Shown here: in pieces, positions 1 to 8,051 of the stretch
How positions within the stretch are numbered: the first letter of the stretch is position 1
Layout: each line of letters starts with the position of its first letter
NCBI GenBank assembly: GCA_019309565.1
Contig: JAFDFZ010000029.1
Coordinates: 1 to 44,000, forward strand
Source: Deltaproteobacteria bacterium
GTDB taxonomy: Bacteria > Desulfobacterota > Desulfobacteria > Desulfobacterales > SURF-15
Direction: 5' to 3'
Length of the DNA: 44,000 nucleotides
Translations under genes and position numbers: made by a program
The notes under the pieces: model-generated
Database searches by the model: none
What the model saw: only the letters and a program-made list of their open reading frames with translations
Told to the model about the DNA's origin: nothing

Positions 1-71
1 TTTAGTTCACTTAAGCTCACTTCAAACTTCAGTTCACTATTAACCCCTACTAACAACGTGTAATTCAATAA

Positions 72-87
72 CGACAACAAATTGTCG
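72..87 (-). terminator. Weak hairpin downstream of the purH-like gene
   Basis: A 6-bp perfect stem (CGACAA / TTGTCG, loop of 4) lies about 20 bases past the stop codon of the minus-strand IMP cyclohydrolase gene. Read on the minus strand it is followed by TTATTG, which is only mildly T-rich. It could end the six-gene directon, but the stem is short and the case is weak. The rest of 1-106 shows no gene, only loosely repeated TTCACTT-like words. Confidence 0.3.
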
Positions 88-106
88 ATCTGAGGTTGAT
101 AAGCAC

Positions 107-778
107 CTAAATTCTATAACATCGACGCACCTCATCAATGCCTTTCTTGCTCAGATAGTCTGCGATGGCGCGATCATACCGCGCGGTGTGCTCAAAGGCC
201 TTCTGTGCCAGGGAAAATCGAAGCGAAAGTGAGGTATGACCATTGTTTTCTTGAAGTTCGGCGATCACCGTCTTATAATCAGAAGGATCCACCACCGAAG
301 CTACGCGAATAAAATTTTTTGCTGCAGCCCGTATCATGCATGGCCCACCGATGTCGATATTTGCCCGGGCCTCCTCTACCATGACACCGTGTTTTTCTAC
401 CGTTTGCTGAAATGGATAGAGATTGACCACCACCATATCAATGGGAACAGCCGCTGTTCGCTTTAGATCCTCCTGATGGGCCTGATTGTAGGTTTCTGTA
501 AGCAGCCCAAGGTAAATCTTGAAATCCAGGGTTTTTACAAGGCCTCCCTGGGTTTCCGGCTGCCCGGTATATTCAGATACCTGAACAAGCCGGCCGTCGG
601 CTTTGCTGCCAAGCGCCTCTTTAACCCTCTGATAGGTGCCGCCGGTTGAAAACAGTTTTATTTCCGGATCAATCCGGACCAGTTCATCGGTAAATTCTTC
701 CAGACCTGCTTTGTCTGAAACGCTTACCAGTACGTGTCTGACCTTCACCGAATCATCAATCTTTTCTACTATATTCAT
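107..778 (-). CDS. purH: Stand-alone IMP cyclohydrolase (N-terminal PurH domain only)
   Basis: The 223-residue protein matches only the N-terminal MGS-like/IMP cyclohydrolase half of PurH, the enzyme that closes FAICAR to IMP at the end of purine synthesis. Recognisable pieces are the STGGT phosphate loop near residue 45, a KTL box, NLYPF near residue 120 and the IDIGGPxMIRAAAKN block near residues 141-155. Bifunctional PurH is usually about 510-530 residues. Here the frame ends in a normal TAG and no AICAR transformylase domain follows within the window. The usual KTLHPKxHGG loop reads KTLDFKIYLG, so this is a divergent branch. A good Shine-Dalgarno (GGAGGGG) precedes the ATG. It is the last gene of a minus-strand directon, 23 bases after the HD-domain gene. 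The alternative, a truncated pseudogene, seems less likely because the domain is intact. The formyl-transfer step must be done by another protein. Confidence 0.8.
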   Translation of the reverse strand: MNIVEKIDDSVKVRHVLVSVSDKAGLEEFTDELVRIDPEIKLFSTGGTYQRVKEALGSKADGRLVQVSEYTGQPETQGGLVKTLDFKIYLGLLTETYNQAHQEDLKRTAAVPIDMVVVNLYPFQQTVEKHGVMVEEARANIDIGGPCMIRAAAKNFIRVASVVDPSDYKTVIAELQENNGHTSLSLRFSLAQKAFEHTARYDRAIADYLSKKGIDEVRRCYRI

Positions 779-801
779 TTGAACCCCTCCGGTATCTTCA
801 A

Positions 802-1452
802 TTAATCTTCTCCTTCACACTCCATAAGAAACCGTTCGAAAAACCGCTGCATGAATGCATGGCGGGCTTCGGCAATTCTTTTTCCCTCCGCTGTCAACAT
901 TCGATCCTTTATTTTGCATAACTTTACACGATACTCTCTGTATCCGGTATCCTCATGCGTGTAGGCCAGTGTGTCCTCCGGACGAGCATCTGGATTGTGA
1001 AGCCTCGCTCCTACCTCGCCTGCAAACAAGAATGCCCGGGCAACTCCCACAGCCCCGATAGCATCCAGTTTATCTGCGTCGAACAACACCCTCGCCTCCG
1101 CTGTTTCGGGAACATGATTTCCTCTGAAGCGATGTGCTCGGATACAGTGGAGGATATTTTCTTTTTGTGATTGCTTAAGTGCGAGGGGAGCTATGATAGG
1201 CCGGGCCATCTGCGCTCCTTTCTCTGCATGGCAGACCCGCCCCTTTAGCCGGTCCTGATCATACCGGCCGATGTCGTGCAAATATGCCGCTGCCAGCAGC
1301 ACGGTGCGGTCTACCTCTTCAACTGCTCCAATGCGCTGGCACAATTTACAAACTCTAAGCGTATGCTCCCAGTCGTGACTGCCTCTTGAGCCGCTGAAGA
1401 TTGTTTTTGCAGCATCCCTTACGGTTTCTATAAGAGGGTCGTCGTTTTTCAT
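802..1452 (-). CDS. HD-domain metal-dependent phosphohydrolase
   Basis: The 216-residue soluble protein has the HD-superfamily pattern: H30 in a SHDWEH segment, the H59-D60 pair in YLHDIGRYD, H102/H107 in the HCIRAHRF segment, and a distal Asp in FDADKLD (about 125-130). These ligate divalent metal in HD phosphohydrolases. The closest type seems to be the small YedJ/YpgQ-like uncharacterised HD family, so the substrate (nucleotide or other phosphate ester) cannot be named. The ATG follows the stop codon of the upstream NimA-like gene without a spacer base, suggesting translational coupling. Next to an IMP cyclohydrolase a nucleotide-related role is possible, but that is only context. Confidence 0.8.
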   Translation of the reverse strand: MKNDDPLIETVRDAAKTIFSGSRGSHDWEHTLRVCKLCQRIGAVEEVDRTVLLAAAYLHDIGRYDQDRLKGRVCHAEKGAQMARPIIAPLALKQSQKENILHCIRAHRFRGNHVPETAEARVLFDADKLDAIGAVGVARAFLFAGEVGARLHNPDARPEDTLAYTHEDTGYREYRVKLCKIKDRMLTAEGKRIAEARHAFMQRFFERFLMECEGED

Positions 1453-1911
1453 CTATTCTGATTGTTTCCCTGTAATCTGTTCAATTTCAACTTTTATGAC
1501 CACCGTCTCATCTATTTTTGAATCCTGATACTCGAAGCTTCCGGCTGCATACTGCCGCATAATGATTTCAAGCCCCCTGCGTTTTGACATAGGTTCTTCC
1601 AAAATAAAAGCTTTCCCATATCCGATCACGCTTTGGTATTTCATGCTCCACCGACAGGCGTTTTTACCCTTGTTTATGATTTCCTGGTCGATATCAAACT
1701 CAAAGCAAACCAGATTGTTTTTTCTTATGATATCAAGTTTTCTTCCTTCTTTGGCTGAATGAAAATACAAGGTGTTGTCCGAATACCCGAAACAAAGTGG
1801 GACCACATACGGAAGATTACCTTCGGCCATGGCCAGCCGGCAGACGGTGGATTTTTTTATAACCGCGTCTATCTCGGCTCTTTGCCTAATTTCCTTCTCT
1901 TTTCTTCTCAT
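1453..1911 (-). CDS. NimA-type flavin-binding protein, pyridoxamine 5'-phosphate oxidase family
   Basis: This small split-barrel flavoprotein has 152 residues. The pattern of an early AEIDAVI helix, a GRLA-like CRLAMAEG strand, YVVPLCFGY, then YFHSAKEGRKLDIIRKN matches the PNPOx-like/NimA family of FMN-binding proteins. Some members reduce 5-nitroimidazoles; most have unknown physiological substrates. The frame could open at an ATG at 1920, but AAAGGA lies about 8 bases before the ATG at 1911 and abuts the earlier one, so 1911 is the better start. It overlaps no gene and its stop touches the start of the HD-domain gene. No resistance function should be assumed from sequence alone. Confidence 0.8.
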   Translation of the reverse strand: MRRKEKEIRQRAEIDAVIKKSTVCRLAMAEGNLPYVVPLCFGYSDNTLYFHSAKEGRKLDIIRKNNLVCFEFDIDQEIINKGKNACRWSMKYQSVIGYGKAFILEEPMSKRRGLEIIMRQYAAGSFEYQDSKIDETVVIKVEIEQITGKQSE

Positions 1912-1967
1912 GTTGATCATCCTTTACATACACTGTAAGTGTCCGAGTTGTTTTTGGAGCCTCAGAG

Positions 1968-2666
1968 CTAATCGATGGCCATTATAGACTGCCAGCGCTC
2001 ATATTCACTGCCCACGGCAAGCCCCTGTTTTTCCAAAAAAGCAATGACCGTCTTTTCGTTGAAACGGATATAGGGGTTAACCCTCCGTTCATCTTCCAGT
2101 TTGGACCAGATATGGTTTGCATCGTACCGTTGCAAGTATTCCTCGATGGCCGGATTGTCAGGCTCGATGCGCATGGCCACAGCCATGGACTCCCTGACAT
2201 AATCATGTCCCCCATAAACAATAGTGTGATCCGGCAGAGACAGAAGCTTCTTTATGGACTTGTAAAAGCTTTTAAGATCTTGAGAAAAACAATTTCCGAC
2301 CGTTCCGTTAAATAACGTATCTCCGGTAATGATCATGTTTTCGATATGGAATGTAACAGAATCCATGGTGTGTCCCGGGGTTAGGTACACGCGGATCTTG
2401 CCCGTTTCAAGCACAAGTTCTTCTCCTTCCCGAAAAGATTTGTGGTTTAGATACCCGGCATTTGTGGCTTTCGCCAAATGCCGGGTACCGGTCGTATGGT
2501 CAGAGTGTCCGTGTGTGTTGGTCACCCATTTAAGATTAAGATTGTTCGCATCGATAAATGAAAGTATCTCCCTTACAGCTCCACCATCGATGGCGATGGC
2601 ATCTTTTTGCCCGTAAACGAGATAGCCCAAGTTGTCCGAAGCATAACGAAACTGTTTTACTTTCAT
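1968..2666 (-). CDS. Metallo-beta-lactamase-fold hydrolase, glyoxalase II-like
   Basis: The 232-residue protein carries the dinuclear metal motif HxHxDH at H52-H54-D56-H57, with the further ligands H99 (TPGHT), D116 (TGDTLF) and H154 (GGHDYV). The C-terminal stretch around residues 154-175, with GHDYVRES and EPDNPAI, resembles the glyoxalase II/hydroxyacylglutathione hydrolase group, which hydrolyses thioesters. The protein is shorter than classical GloB (about 250) and the glutathione-binding residues cannot be judged here, so the substrate is open: a thioester of another low-molecular-weight thiol or persulfide is possible. It is separated by about 50 bases from the NimA-like gene and 93 bases from the MinD-like gene. 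Confidence 0.85.
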   Translation of the reverse strand: MKVKQFRYASDNLGYLVYGQKDAIAIDGGAVREILSFIDANNLNLKWVTNTHGHSDHTTGTRHLAKATNAGYLNHKSFREGEELVLETGKIRVYLTPGHTMDSVTFHIENMIITGDTLFNGTVGNCFSQDLKSFYKSIKKLLSLPDHTIVYGGHDYVRESMAVAMRIEPDNPAIEEYLQRYDANHIWSKLEDERRVNPYIRFNEKTVIAFLEKQGLAVGSEYERWQSIMAID

Positions 2667-2759
2667 GGTTCACAACCGCTCCTGTAAAAATCAACCGGTT
2701 CGATTTATCCCAAAAGCAGGGAAACAAAAATCTCGTTTACGCCGCCTGCAATTACTCCA

Positions 2760-3914
2760 CTAACCGTTGCCTTCTTTCTGTCGAAAAAACGCTTCAAAAT
2801 CCAGCGGAATTTTATCTGATCTCCCATGGGCCCCCCTGCCGTATGTTTTTGACATCTCAGCTCTTGTCTCTTCCCGGATTGATAGAAGTTCGATTACCTC
2901 TGCCAGCTGGCGGGAAATAAGCTCCAGGTGCTGCAGCATGTTACTGCACATCTTTTGAAGATCCTTGTGATTTCTGCGAATTTCATCAATCGACGACAGC
3001 GGCAGTGAGCTGCCTGCGGACACCCCATTGTTCAAAGCCACCGCTTGATCCCTCTTGATATGGTATGCTGAACCATCCGTTTTCGAGTCACCGGTAAATG
3101 GGATGCCGGCCAGCCGGTAGGGGCGTTTCATCTGGTTGAAAAACCGTATAAAAAAATCAGAAACTAAAAGGCCCTTCGCTTTTCTTTCCGACAGGTTCCG
3201 GGCAATATTAACAATACACCGTGCTGGGTCTGATTCAGGATCCCTTAGCACAAAGGGACCTTTCATCCTGCTGGCAGTGGCCGTATCCTTATGGTGAAAT
3301 ACCGTTCCAAGTGGCACCAGCGTAATGGGCAGATCTGCATGAATAGCCTCTTTAAATTTGCCATAACACCGCCTGGCCACTTTTACACCCGGGCTTTTAT
3401 TAATAATCACCATTATGTATCCCTTAAACCCGTTTGCCACAAGTGTCTTCAACAATGTGTAGGAATCGGAAAAAGAAACAGCATCCGGAGTCATCACCAG
3501 AATGATTTCATCTGTTGAGCTGCAAAACGCCGCCACGTTTCTTGATACTCCAGAAATTGTGTCCAGCAGCAAATAATCGAATCTGTCAAGCACTGAAAAT
3601 GATCGGATCAACCGCTGCCTGTCTTCAGCCCTCAAATTCCCTACGGTCTCGATTCCCGGGCTTCCAGGAAAATAATGGACATTACCGGCCCGAACAATAA
3701 GAATATCTTTCAAAGAACATCGATGATTGACCAGATCTTCCAGTGTACGTTGAGGACGAACCCCCAGCAAGCCATGGATGGTATCGGCACTAACATCTGT
3801 GTTAAACAGACAGGTCCGATATCCCATCTGCTCAAGCCCGTATGCCAGGCTGACACTGATCAAGGTCTTTCCTACACCTTTAGATGCACTCAAAAACGTA
3901 ATGACTCTTGTCAT
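2760..3914 (-). CDS. MinD/FlhG-like ParA-superfamily ATPase with C-terminal coiled-coil extension
   Basis: The 384-residue protein starts with a deviant Walker A, SKGVGKT, with signature lysine K12 and K16-T17, followed by the NTDVSADTIHGLLGV segment typical of MinD/FlhG (FleN) proteins and a Walker A' Asp near D118 (LLLDTISG). These ATPases dimerise on ATP and position structures such as flagella, pili or division sites. The family is usually 260-300 residues; here about 120 extra residues follow, ending in a predicted helical region near 320-360 rich in Leu, Glu and Gln. No amphipathic MinD membrane helix is obvious at the C terminus. The gene is 43 bases downstream of the GspE/PilB-like gene, so the pair probably acts together. 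No flagellar or pilus genes are in the window to show which machine it serves. Confidence 0.8.
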   Translation of the reverse strand: MTRVITFLSASKGVGKTLISVSLAYGLEQMGYRTCLFNTDVSADTIHGLLGVRPQRTLEDLVNHRCSLKDILIVRAGNVHYFPGSPGIETVGNLRAEDRQRLIRSFSVLDRFDYLLLDTISGVSRNVAAFCSSTDEIILVMTPDAVSFSDSYTLLKTLVANGFKGYIMVIINKSPGVKVARRCYGKFKEAIHADLPITLVPLGTVFHHKDTATASRMKGPFVLRDPESDPARCIVNIARNLSERKAKGLLVSDFFIRFFNQMKRPYRLAGIPFTGDSKTDGSAYHIKRDQAVALNNGVSAGSSLPLSSIDEIRRNHKDLQKMCSNMLQHLELISRQLAEVIELLSIREETRAEMSKTYGRGAHGRSDKIPLDFEAFFRQKEGNG

Positions 3915-3957
3915 TTTTCATATCTTCATACCCGCACGAAACACGCGCGCCCATTTA

Positions 3958-6276
3958 TCAAGCGGAATGATCCGATGGACTGGATTTAAGGCCTGGCAAT
4001 GCCGACAGTTCTGCCTGGCCCTTGCCGCGCTCTACAATAAAGGTAACGGAATTACATCCGGTGCTGCGGCATATACGTCGAAAGGATTCCAGAATGTATC
4101 GGCGAAACAAACTTTCTTCAAAAGGTCTCTCCGGCTTCCCCTGCTGCATATTAAGCAACCTGTAATATTGCCACATCTCGTGCACAAGATATTGATCGGT
4201 TTCAAAACAGCTGATCTCCCACCGGCGGCTGGCGGTCCCGCATCGATCATCTATATCATGGCTTCCCTCTTCTGCAAGGGGAATTTGCAGTACTGCAGGT
4301 CCGCTCCTTGCCGCCTGCGACCAAGGTAAGGCCCGAACCACCTCTGCCAGAGAGGTTTGATTCAATTTCGAACAGGCATCATCGGCCATGAACCTCATGC
4401 CACTTTGGAAAGCCGCCCCTCGCAGTTGGCTTTCTTTGGTCCCCTTGTAGAATGCTTCTACGATGCGGGGGGTGATTTGCAGAATTTCAGAAATATACAT
4501 ATGTCCCTGGTATCCTGTAGATCCGCATTCATTACAGCCTTTGGGCTTAAAGAAATGAAGGTGTGAAGGATATTTTTCAAAAATCGGCTCCCATTCTTTT
4601 GGCTCTGGTATATAGGGCTGTTTACATGTGGGGCAAAGCTTCCTTATCCTGCGCTGCGAGAATACCGCTTTTAGACATTGAACAATACGATCCGGTTCAA
4701 TCCCAAAATCTGAAAGCCGCACCAGCGCATCGATGGCATCCTGCCCACGTAAACCCGCCAAAACCAGATGATCTGCCATGGCAAGATCAAATACCCAACG
4801 GGCCTCTTCCTTTTCCTTTATCCTTCCTACCATCACCACGTCTGCGTCATGGTTGAAAATGTTTTGAAGAAGATGGGTGCAACTCAGGTTGATAACAGGA
4901 TTTACTTCAATTTGAACCACACCGGCAATACTGCGCCGTATGTGATCCTGTATTGCAATTACCTTCTTTGCCGGCTGACACAAATAGGAAACCGCAGCTT
5001 CCATGGTTTCACACAAACCGTTACCCGCCGGTGCAGACAGCAGAATCAGTCCGCGAGACACTTCAAGAACCCGCTTAAATCGAGTCAAAATACGAGGAGA
5101 ATGCGCCAATTTGTCAAGGTCCATGATCGCAGCCCGGGTATTGGAAAGCGTCAGTGTGACATTTTCTCCCGCCGGCACCGGACAGGTCGATACCCGAATA
5201 TCGAATTGCTCCCTCTGAGCTGTTTCCTCGATAAAGTATTCCATATGAAAAAGCCCGCTCTGTGGATACTTTTTGTCCTTCACACTGAGCCCCGCCATCT
5301 GCTTGAATGTGTCGATAACGGCATCTGCCATTTCGGAAACTTTTTTTTCATCCCAGGGCAATTTCAAAGGCTGAAGAGTGCTCTGCAAACGATATCGTAT
5401 AATCGTTCCTTTAAAATCCTGTTCAATATGTATGCTGCTGGCCTTGTTCATCATACCGTATTTGAGGATCGCCGCGACAATTTCCGAAGCCTCACCGTTT
5501 GGATTCATTTTTCTGAGAGAATCCGAGGTTAAGGATTCAGGCAGCGGATTTTCATCGGATGATTCTCCATGGCAAAGCGCTTTGTTAACCTTTCGCCTTT
5601 GTTCCGGGAGGTTCGGCAGGTCCTTTGGAGTAACATGATATAGTTGTGTAAACAGCCGGCAAAAACATTCCGGAAACACCAAAACGCATTGTATTCGTAA
5701 ATATGGAAACCGGTTGCTGAGCTGTTGGATGCACGATATTTTTTCAGGATAGCACAGCGCAAGGGTCAGTCTGCTTTCCTCCAGGGACAAGGGGACAACC
5801 AGGTTGTTCTTCGCAAAATCCATGTCCACAATTCGGGTGAGATCTCGTATCTGGTGGTCGTTGCATATGCATTCTTTAACGTTGCGGTAAGCAATGTTGT
5901 ACTGGCAGGACAAAGCCTTGTATAGCTGCTCGACGCCAACCTTCTGATTCTTCACCAATATGTCACCAAGAGGTTCAAAACGTTTTTGTTGTTCCAGCAG
6001 CGCCTCTTCAACGGCGCCAGCTTCCACAACACCCTTTCTTACCAACAGCTCACCAAGCCGCAGCTGCTTTCTGTATTTCTTCAAAACACGATGTAAGTCA
6101 AACGGCGTAATGAGATTTAAGTCACAAAGAATTTGGCCGATGGTCCGGGGGGCAGCTTTCCTGGGCGGAGCGCCACCGGCTTCTTTTCGCTGAATCTGTA
6201 ATGCGGCTTCGATGTCTTCCTGCCGTACAAGGCCCTCTTCTATCAATAACTGACCCGTCTTGCCACTTATTATCAT
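3958..6276 (-). CDS. GspE/PilB-like protein with degenerate ATPase motifs
   Basis: The 772-residue protein has the architecture of a type II secretion/type IV pilus assembly ATPase. Several MshEN/GspE N-domain repeats of the form LGxLLVxxGxI...AL..Q lie at about residues 7-30, 47-70, 74-98 and 103-122, followed by the N2 domain and the ATPase core at about 260-640. An Asp-box FDIRVST sits near 358-364 and a four-cysteine zinc-like motif at C548, C551, C581 and C584. The Walker A lysine and Ser/Thr are replaced (APAGNGLCET, L421 and C422), the Walker B/Glu box GEIRD reads GRIKE (R485), and the His box THLHT-type sequence reads GLRGQDA. About 130 unusual C-terminal residues follow. It therefore probably cannot hydrolyse ATP and may be a regulatory or scaffold paralogue. 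It is the first gene of the directon, upstream of the MinD-like ATPase. Confidence 0.8.
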   Translation of the reverse strand: MIISGKTGQLLIEEGLVRQEDIEAALQIQRKEAGGAPPRKAAPRTIGQILCDLNLITPFDLHRVLKKYRKQLRLGELLVRKGVVEAGAVEEALLEQQKRFEPLGDILVKNQKVGVEQLYKALSCQYNIAYRNVKECICNDHQIRDLTRIVDMDFAKNNLVVPLSLEESRLTLALCYPEKISCIQQLSNRFPYLRIQCVLVFPECFCRLFTQLYHVTPKDLPNLPEQRRKVNKALCHGESSDENPLPESLTSDSLRKMNPNGEASEIVAAILKYGMMNKASSIHIEQDFKGTIIRYRLQSTLQPLKLPWDEKKVSEMADAVIDTFKQMAGLSVKDKKYPQSGLFHMEYFIEETAQREQFDIRVSTCPVPAGENVTLTLSNTRAAIMDLDKLAHSPRILTRFKRVLEVSRGLILLSAPAGNGLCETMEAAVSYLCQPAKKVIAIQDHIRRSIAGVVQIEVNPVINLSCTHLLQNIFNHDADVVMVGRIKEKEEARWVFDLAMADHLVLAGLRGQDAIDALVRLSDFGIEPDRIVQCLKAVFSQRRIRKLCPTCKQPYIPEPKEWEPIFEKYPSHLHFFKPKGCNECGSTGYQGHMYISEILQITPRIVEAFYKGTKESQLRGAAFQSGMRFMADDACSKLNQTSLAEVVRALPWSQAARSGPAVLQIPLAEEGSHDIDDRCGTASRRWEISCFETDQYLVHEMWQYYRLLNMQQGKPERPFEESLFRRYILESFRRICRSTGCNSVTFIVERGKGQAELSALPGLKSSPSDHSA

Positions 6277-6345
6277 TTAAGTCAACCGGTTCTGGTTGTA
6301 TGTTGTACAATTTAGCTTTTTTGAAAAAATATTTGATATCAGATG

Positions 6346-6351
6346 ATTATA
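6346..6351 (-). promoter_or_regulatory. Possible -10 element for the minus-strand directon
   Basis: Read on the minus strand, a perfect TATAAT lies about 70 bases before the ATG of the GspE/PilB-like gene, with a TG two bases further upstream. No good -35 hexamer lies 16-18 bases before it, so this is a tentative call. The start codon itself has no clear Shine-Dalgarno. Confidence 0.35.
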
Positions 6352-6571
6352 AACAATTCTTAAACCAAAAAATTCACTTTTCATATCGTGATTTAGAATC
6401 TGAACCCTGCCATCTTCATAAAACAATTTGAACATCAAATTTCATTACAACTCCCCGTAATGGGTGTCAAGTATTTGAACCAGGGCGGTGTCTTACTTAA
6501 AACTTAACTTTAATCTTTACTTTTAACTTGAATTAATCATTAAAAAATTCTGAAAAAAATACATTTTTTTC

Positions 6572-6600
6572 TTGACAATCTTTAAAAAATATATTTTGAT
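6572..6600 (+). promoter_or_regulatory. Sigma-70-type promoter of the dcw cluster
   Basis: A perfect TTGACA at 6572-6577 is followed after 17 bases by TTTGAT at 6595-6600 (4 of 6 to TATAAT). Transcription would start near 6607, just where the first of three GTGG boxes begins, so a bound repressor would cover the start site. It lies 40 bases before the mraZ start codon. Confidence 0.6.
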
Positions 6601-6609
6601 TCGCCGATA

Positions 6610-6635
6610 GTGGAGCAAAGTGGTTAATTGTGGAG
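6610..6635 (+). promoter_or_regulatory. MraZ-binding boxes (three GTGG repeats, 10-base period)
   Basis: GTGGAG (6610), GTGGTT (6620) and GTGGAG (6630) recur at exactly one helical turn, separated by CAAA and AATT. MraZ proteins are known to bind clustered direct repeats with a TGG core, spaced by about one turn, ahead of their own operon. The third box also contains the Shine-Dalgarno of mraZ, so binding would block both the transcription start region and, in the RNA, the repeats coincide with the ribosome site. Autoregulation of the dcw cluster by its first gene product is inferred. Confidence 0.7.
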
Positions 6636-6640
6636 GAAAG

Positions 6641-7087
6641 ATGTTTCGGGGCAGTTCCTTTCATACCATTGATGCAAAAGGCCGTATTATTATTCCGGCC
6701 CGATGGCGAGAGATCATCACCGCCGGAGAATCCGACGGGCTGATCGTCTCCCGCATGGATCATTGCCTTGTAGCCTATACTTATGATCAATGGAGCAGGA
6801 TCGAAAACCGAATCCTTTCCCTTGCCAAAAAAAGCGAAAGCATGCGTCGGTTCCGAAGGCTTTTCATCGGCGGCGCATTTGAATGCGTCATCGATAAACA
6901 GGACCGAATTCTGATACCTCCAACTTTAAGGGAATATGCCAAGCTTGACAAGGAAATCGTTCTGGTCGGTGTTTTGGATCACTTTGAAATATGGTCAAGA
7001 GAGTGCTGGGATCAAGAAAACGACTTCATGGAAGAAGACTTAAAGGATGAGGAGGTCAGAAACGAGATTGCAGAATTAGGTCTTTGA
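6641..7087 (+). CDS. mraZ: Transcriptional regulator MraZ
   Basis: This 148-residue protein has two SpoVT/AbrB-like MraZ half-domains: an N-terminal FRGSSFHTIDAKGRIIIPARW and a second one with DKQDRILIPPTLREYA around residues 90-105. MraZ forms ring oligomers that bind repeats in its own promoter and control division/wall genes. The frame can be read from a GTG at 6620, but that codon lies inside the operator. GGAGG at 6632-6636 correctly precedes the ATG at 6641, and the family starts with MFRG, so 6641 is the start. It is the first gene of the dcw cluster, 4 bases from rsmH. Confidence 0.95.
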   Translation: MFRGSSFHTIDAKGRIIIPARWREIITAGESDGLIVSRMDHCLVAYTYDQWSRIENRILSLAKKSESMRRFRRLFIGGAFECVIDKQDRILIPPTLREYAKLDKEIVLVGVLDHFEIWSRECWDQENDFMEEDLKDEEVRNEIAELGL

Positions 7088-7091
7088 TTCA

Positions 7092-8030
7092 ATGCCGTAT
7101 GTACATATTCCGGCCATGGTCCATGAGGTGTTGCAATATCTGGACTGCAAACCGGGGAAAGTGATAGTGGATTGCACACTGGGAGCAGCGGGACATGCGA
7201 AGGCCATTCTTGAGCAGATTATTCCGAATGGATTTCTTATCGGAATCGATCAAGACAAAGAGGCCATCGAAAGTGCTAGGGATACTCTCAGGCGGTATAG
7301 CTCAAACATCGAACTGTTTCATGGAAATTTTGTTCGAATATCAGAAGCACTCTCGGCCAAAAGGATAGATGCAGTGGATGGCATATTGCTTGATCTCGGG
7401 GTTTCTTTGCACCAGTTGAAAAACAGCGGACGTGGGTTCAGTTTTAACAAGGATGAACCGCTTGATATGCGGATGAATACCGATTCGGCTACAACGGCTG
7501 CTGATATCGTCAACAATATGTCACAGGAAGATCTTGTCAATATCTTCAGGGTATATGGGCAGGAGCGCTGGGCGCGGCGGATCGCACGGGCCATAGTCTC
7601 TGTGCGATCGCACAAAAAAATTCGCACAAGCGCAGAGCTGGCCGAACTTGTGCTCAAAGCCGTTCCCAAGAAGCATCGCTACGGCCAACGGATTCATCCT
7701 GCAACCCGTGTGTTCATGTCTTTAAGAATCGCGGTAAACAAAGAACTGGAACGGCTGGAGCAGGTTCTTAAGGTTGCGGTGAATCTGCTAAAACCTAAAG
7801 GGCGCCTCTGTGTTCTATCCTATCACTCGCTTGAAGATCGCATCGTGAAACAACAGATTCGCTTATTGGAAAAGGGCCGCAGCCGTGACCCTTACCTTCA
7901 AGAATGCATCTGTGACGGCAGAGCTTCTGTGGTTAATTTGACCCGCAAACCCATTAGGCCAAGCAAAAAAGAGATCAAACAAAATCCAATGGCAAGAAGT
8001 GCACGTCTTCGTGCGATCGAAAAACATTGA
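7092..8030 (+). CDS. rsmH: 16S rRNA (cytosine(1402)-N(4))-methyltransferase RsmH
   Basis: At 312 residues this is the usual length. The SAM-binding motif DCTLGAAGHAKAIL lies near residue 27, followed by GIDQDKEAI, the DGILLDLGVS block and the family signature FNKDEPLDMRM. The C-terminal SYHSLEDRIVKQ and the R/K-rich end (RSARLRAIEK) are also typical. It methylates N4 of C1402 in the 16S rRNA P site. It stands in its usual place after mraZ in the dcw cluster. Confidence 0.97.
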   Translation: MPYVHIPAMVHEVLQYLDCKPGKVIVDCTLGAAGHAKAILEQIIPNGFLIGIDQDKEAIESARDTLRRYSSNIELFHGNFVRISEALSAKRIDAVDGILLDLGVSLHQLKNSGRGFSFNKDEPLDMRMNTDSATTAADIVNNMSQEDLVNIFRVYGQERWARRIARAIVSVRSHKKIRTSAELAELVLKAVPKKHRYGQRIHPATRVFMSLRIAVNKELERLEQVLKVAVNLLKPKGRLCVLSYHSLEDRIVKQQIRLLEKGRSRDPYLQECICDGRASVVNLTRKPIRPSKKEIKQNPMARSARLRAIEKH

Positions 8031-8051
8031 TACCAGGTTTTTATAAAAAAG

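Larger units (their letters stand above)
6277..6640. other. Divergent intergenic region between the minus directon and the dcw cluster
   Basis: This AT-rich region of about 360 bases holds no convincing gene. It contains a TATAAT -10-like element for the minus-strand directon, a TTGACA-type promoter for the plus-strand dcw cluster and three GTGG boxes before mraZ. A stretch at about 6492-6535 repeats CTTAA/ACTTTAA-like words in a loose tandem fashion without a clear unit. Confidence 0.6.

Noticed and set aside
1453..1911. Calling the NimA-like gene a nitroimidazole resistance gene.
   Set aside because: The family is broad and mostly not linked to resistance; sequence alone does not support it.
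6620..6640. GTG start for mraZ giving a 155-residue protein.
   Set aside because: It is inside the operator repeats and before the ribosome site; the family starts with MFRG at 6641.
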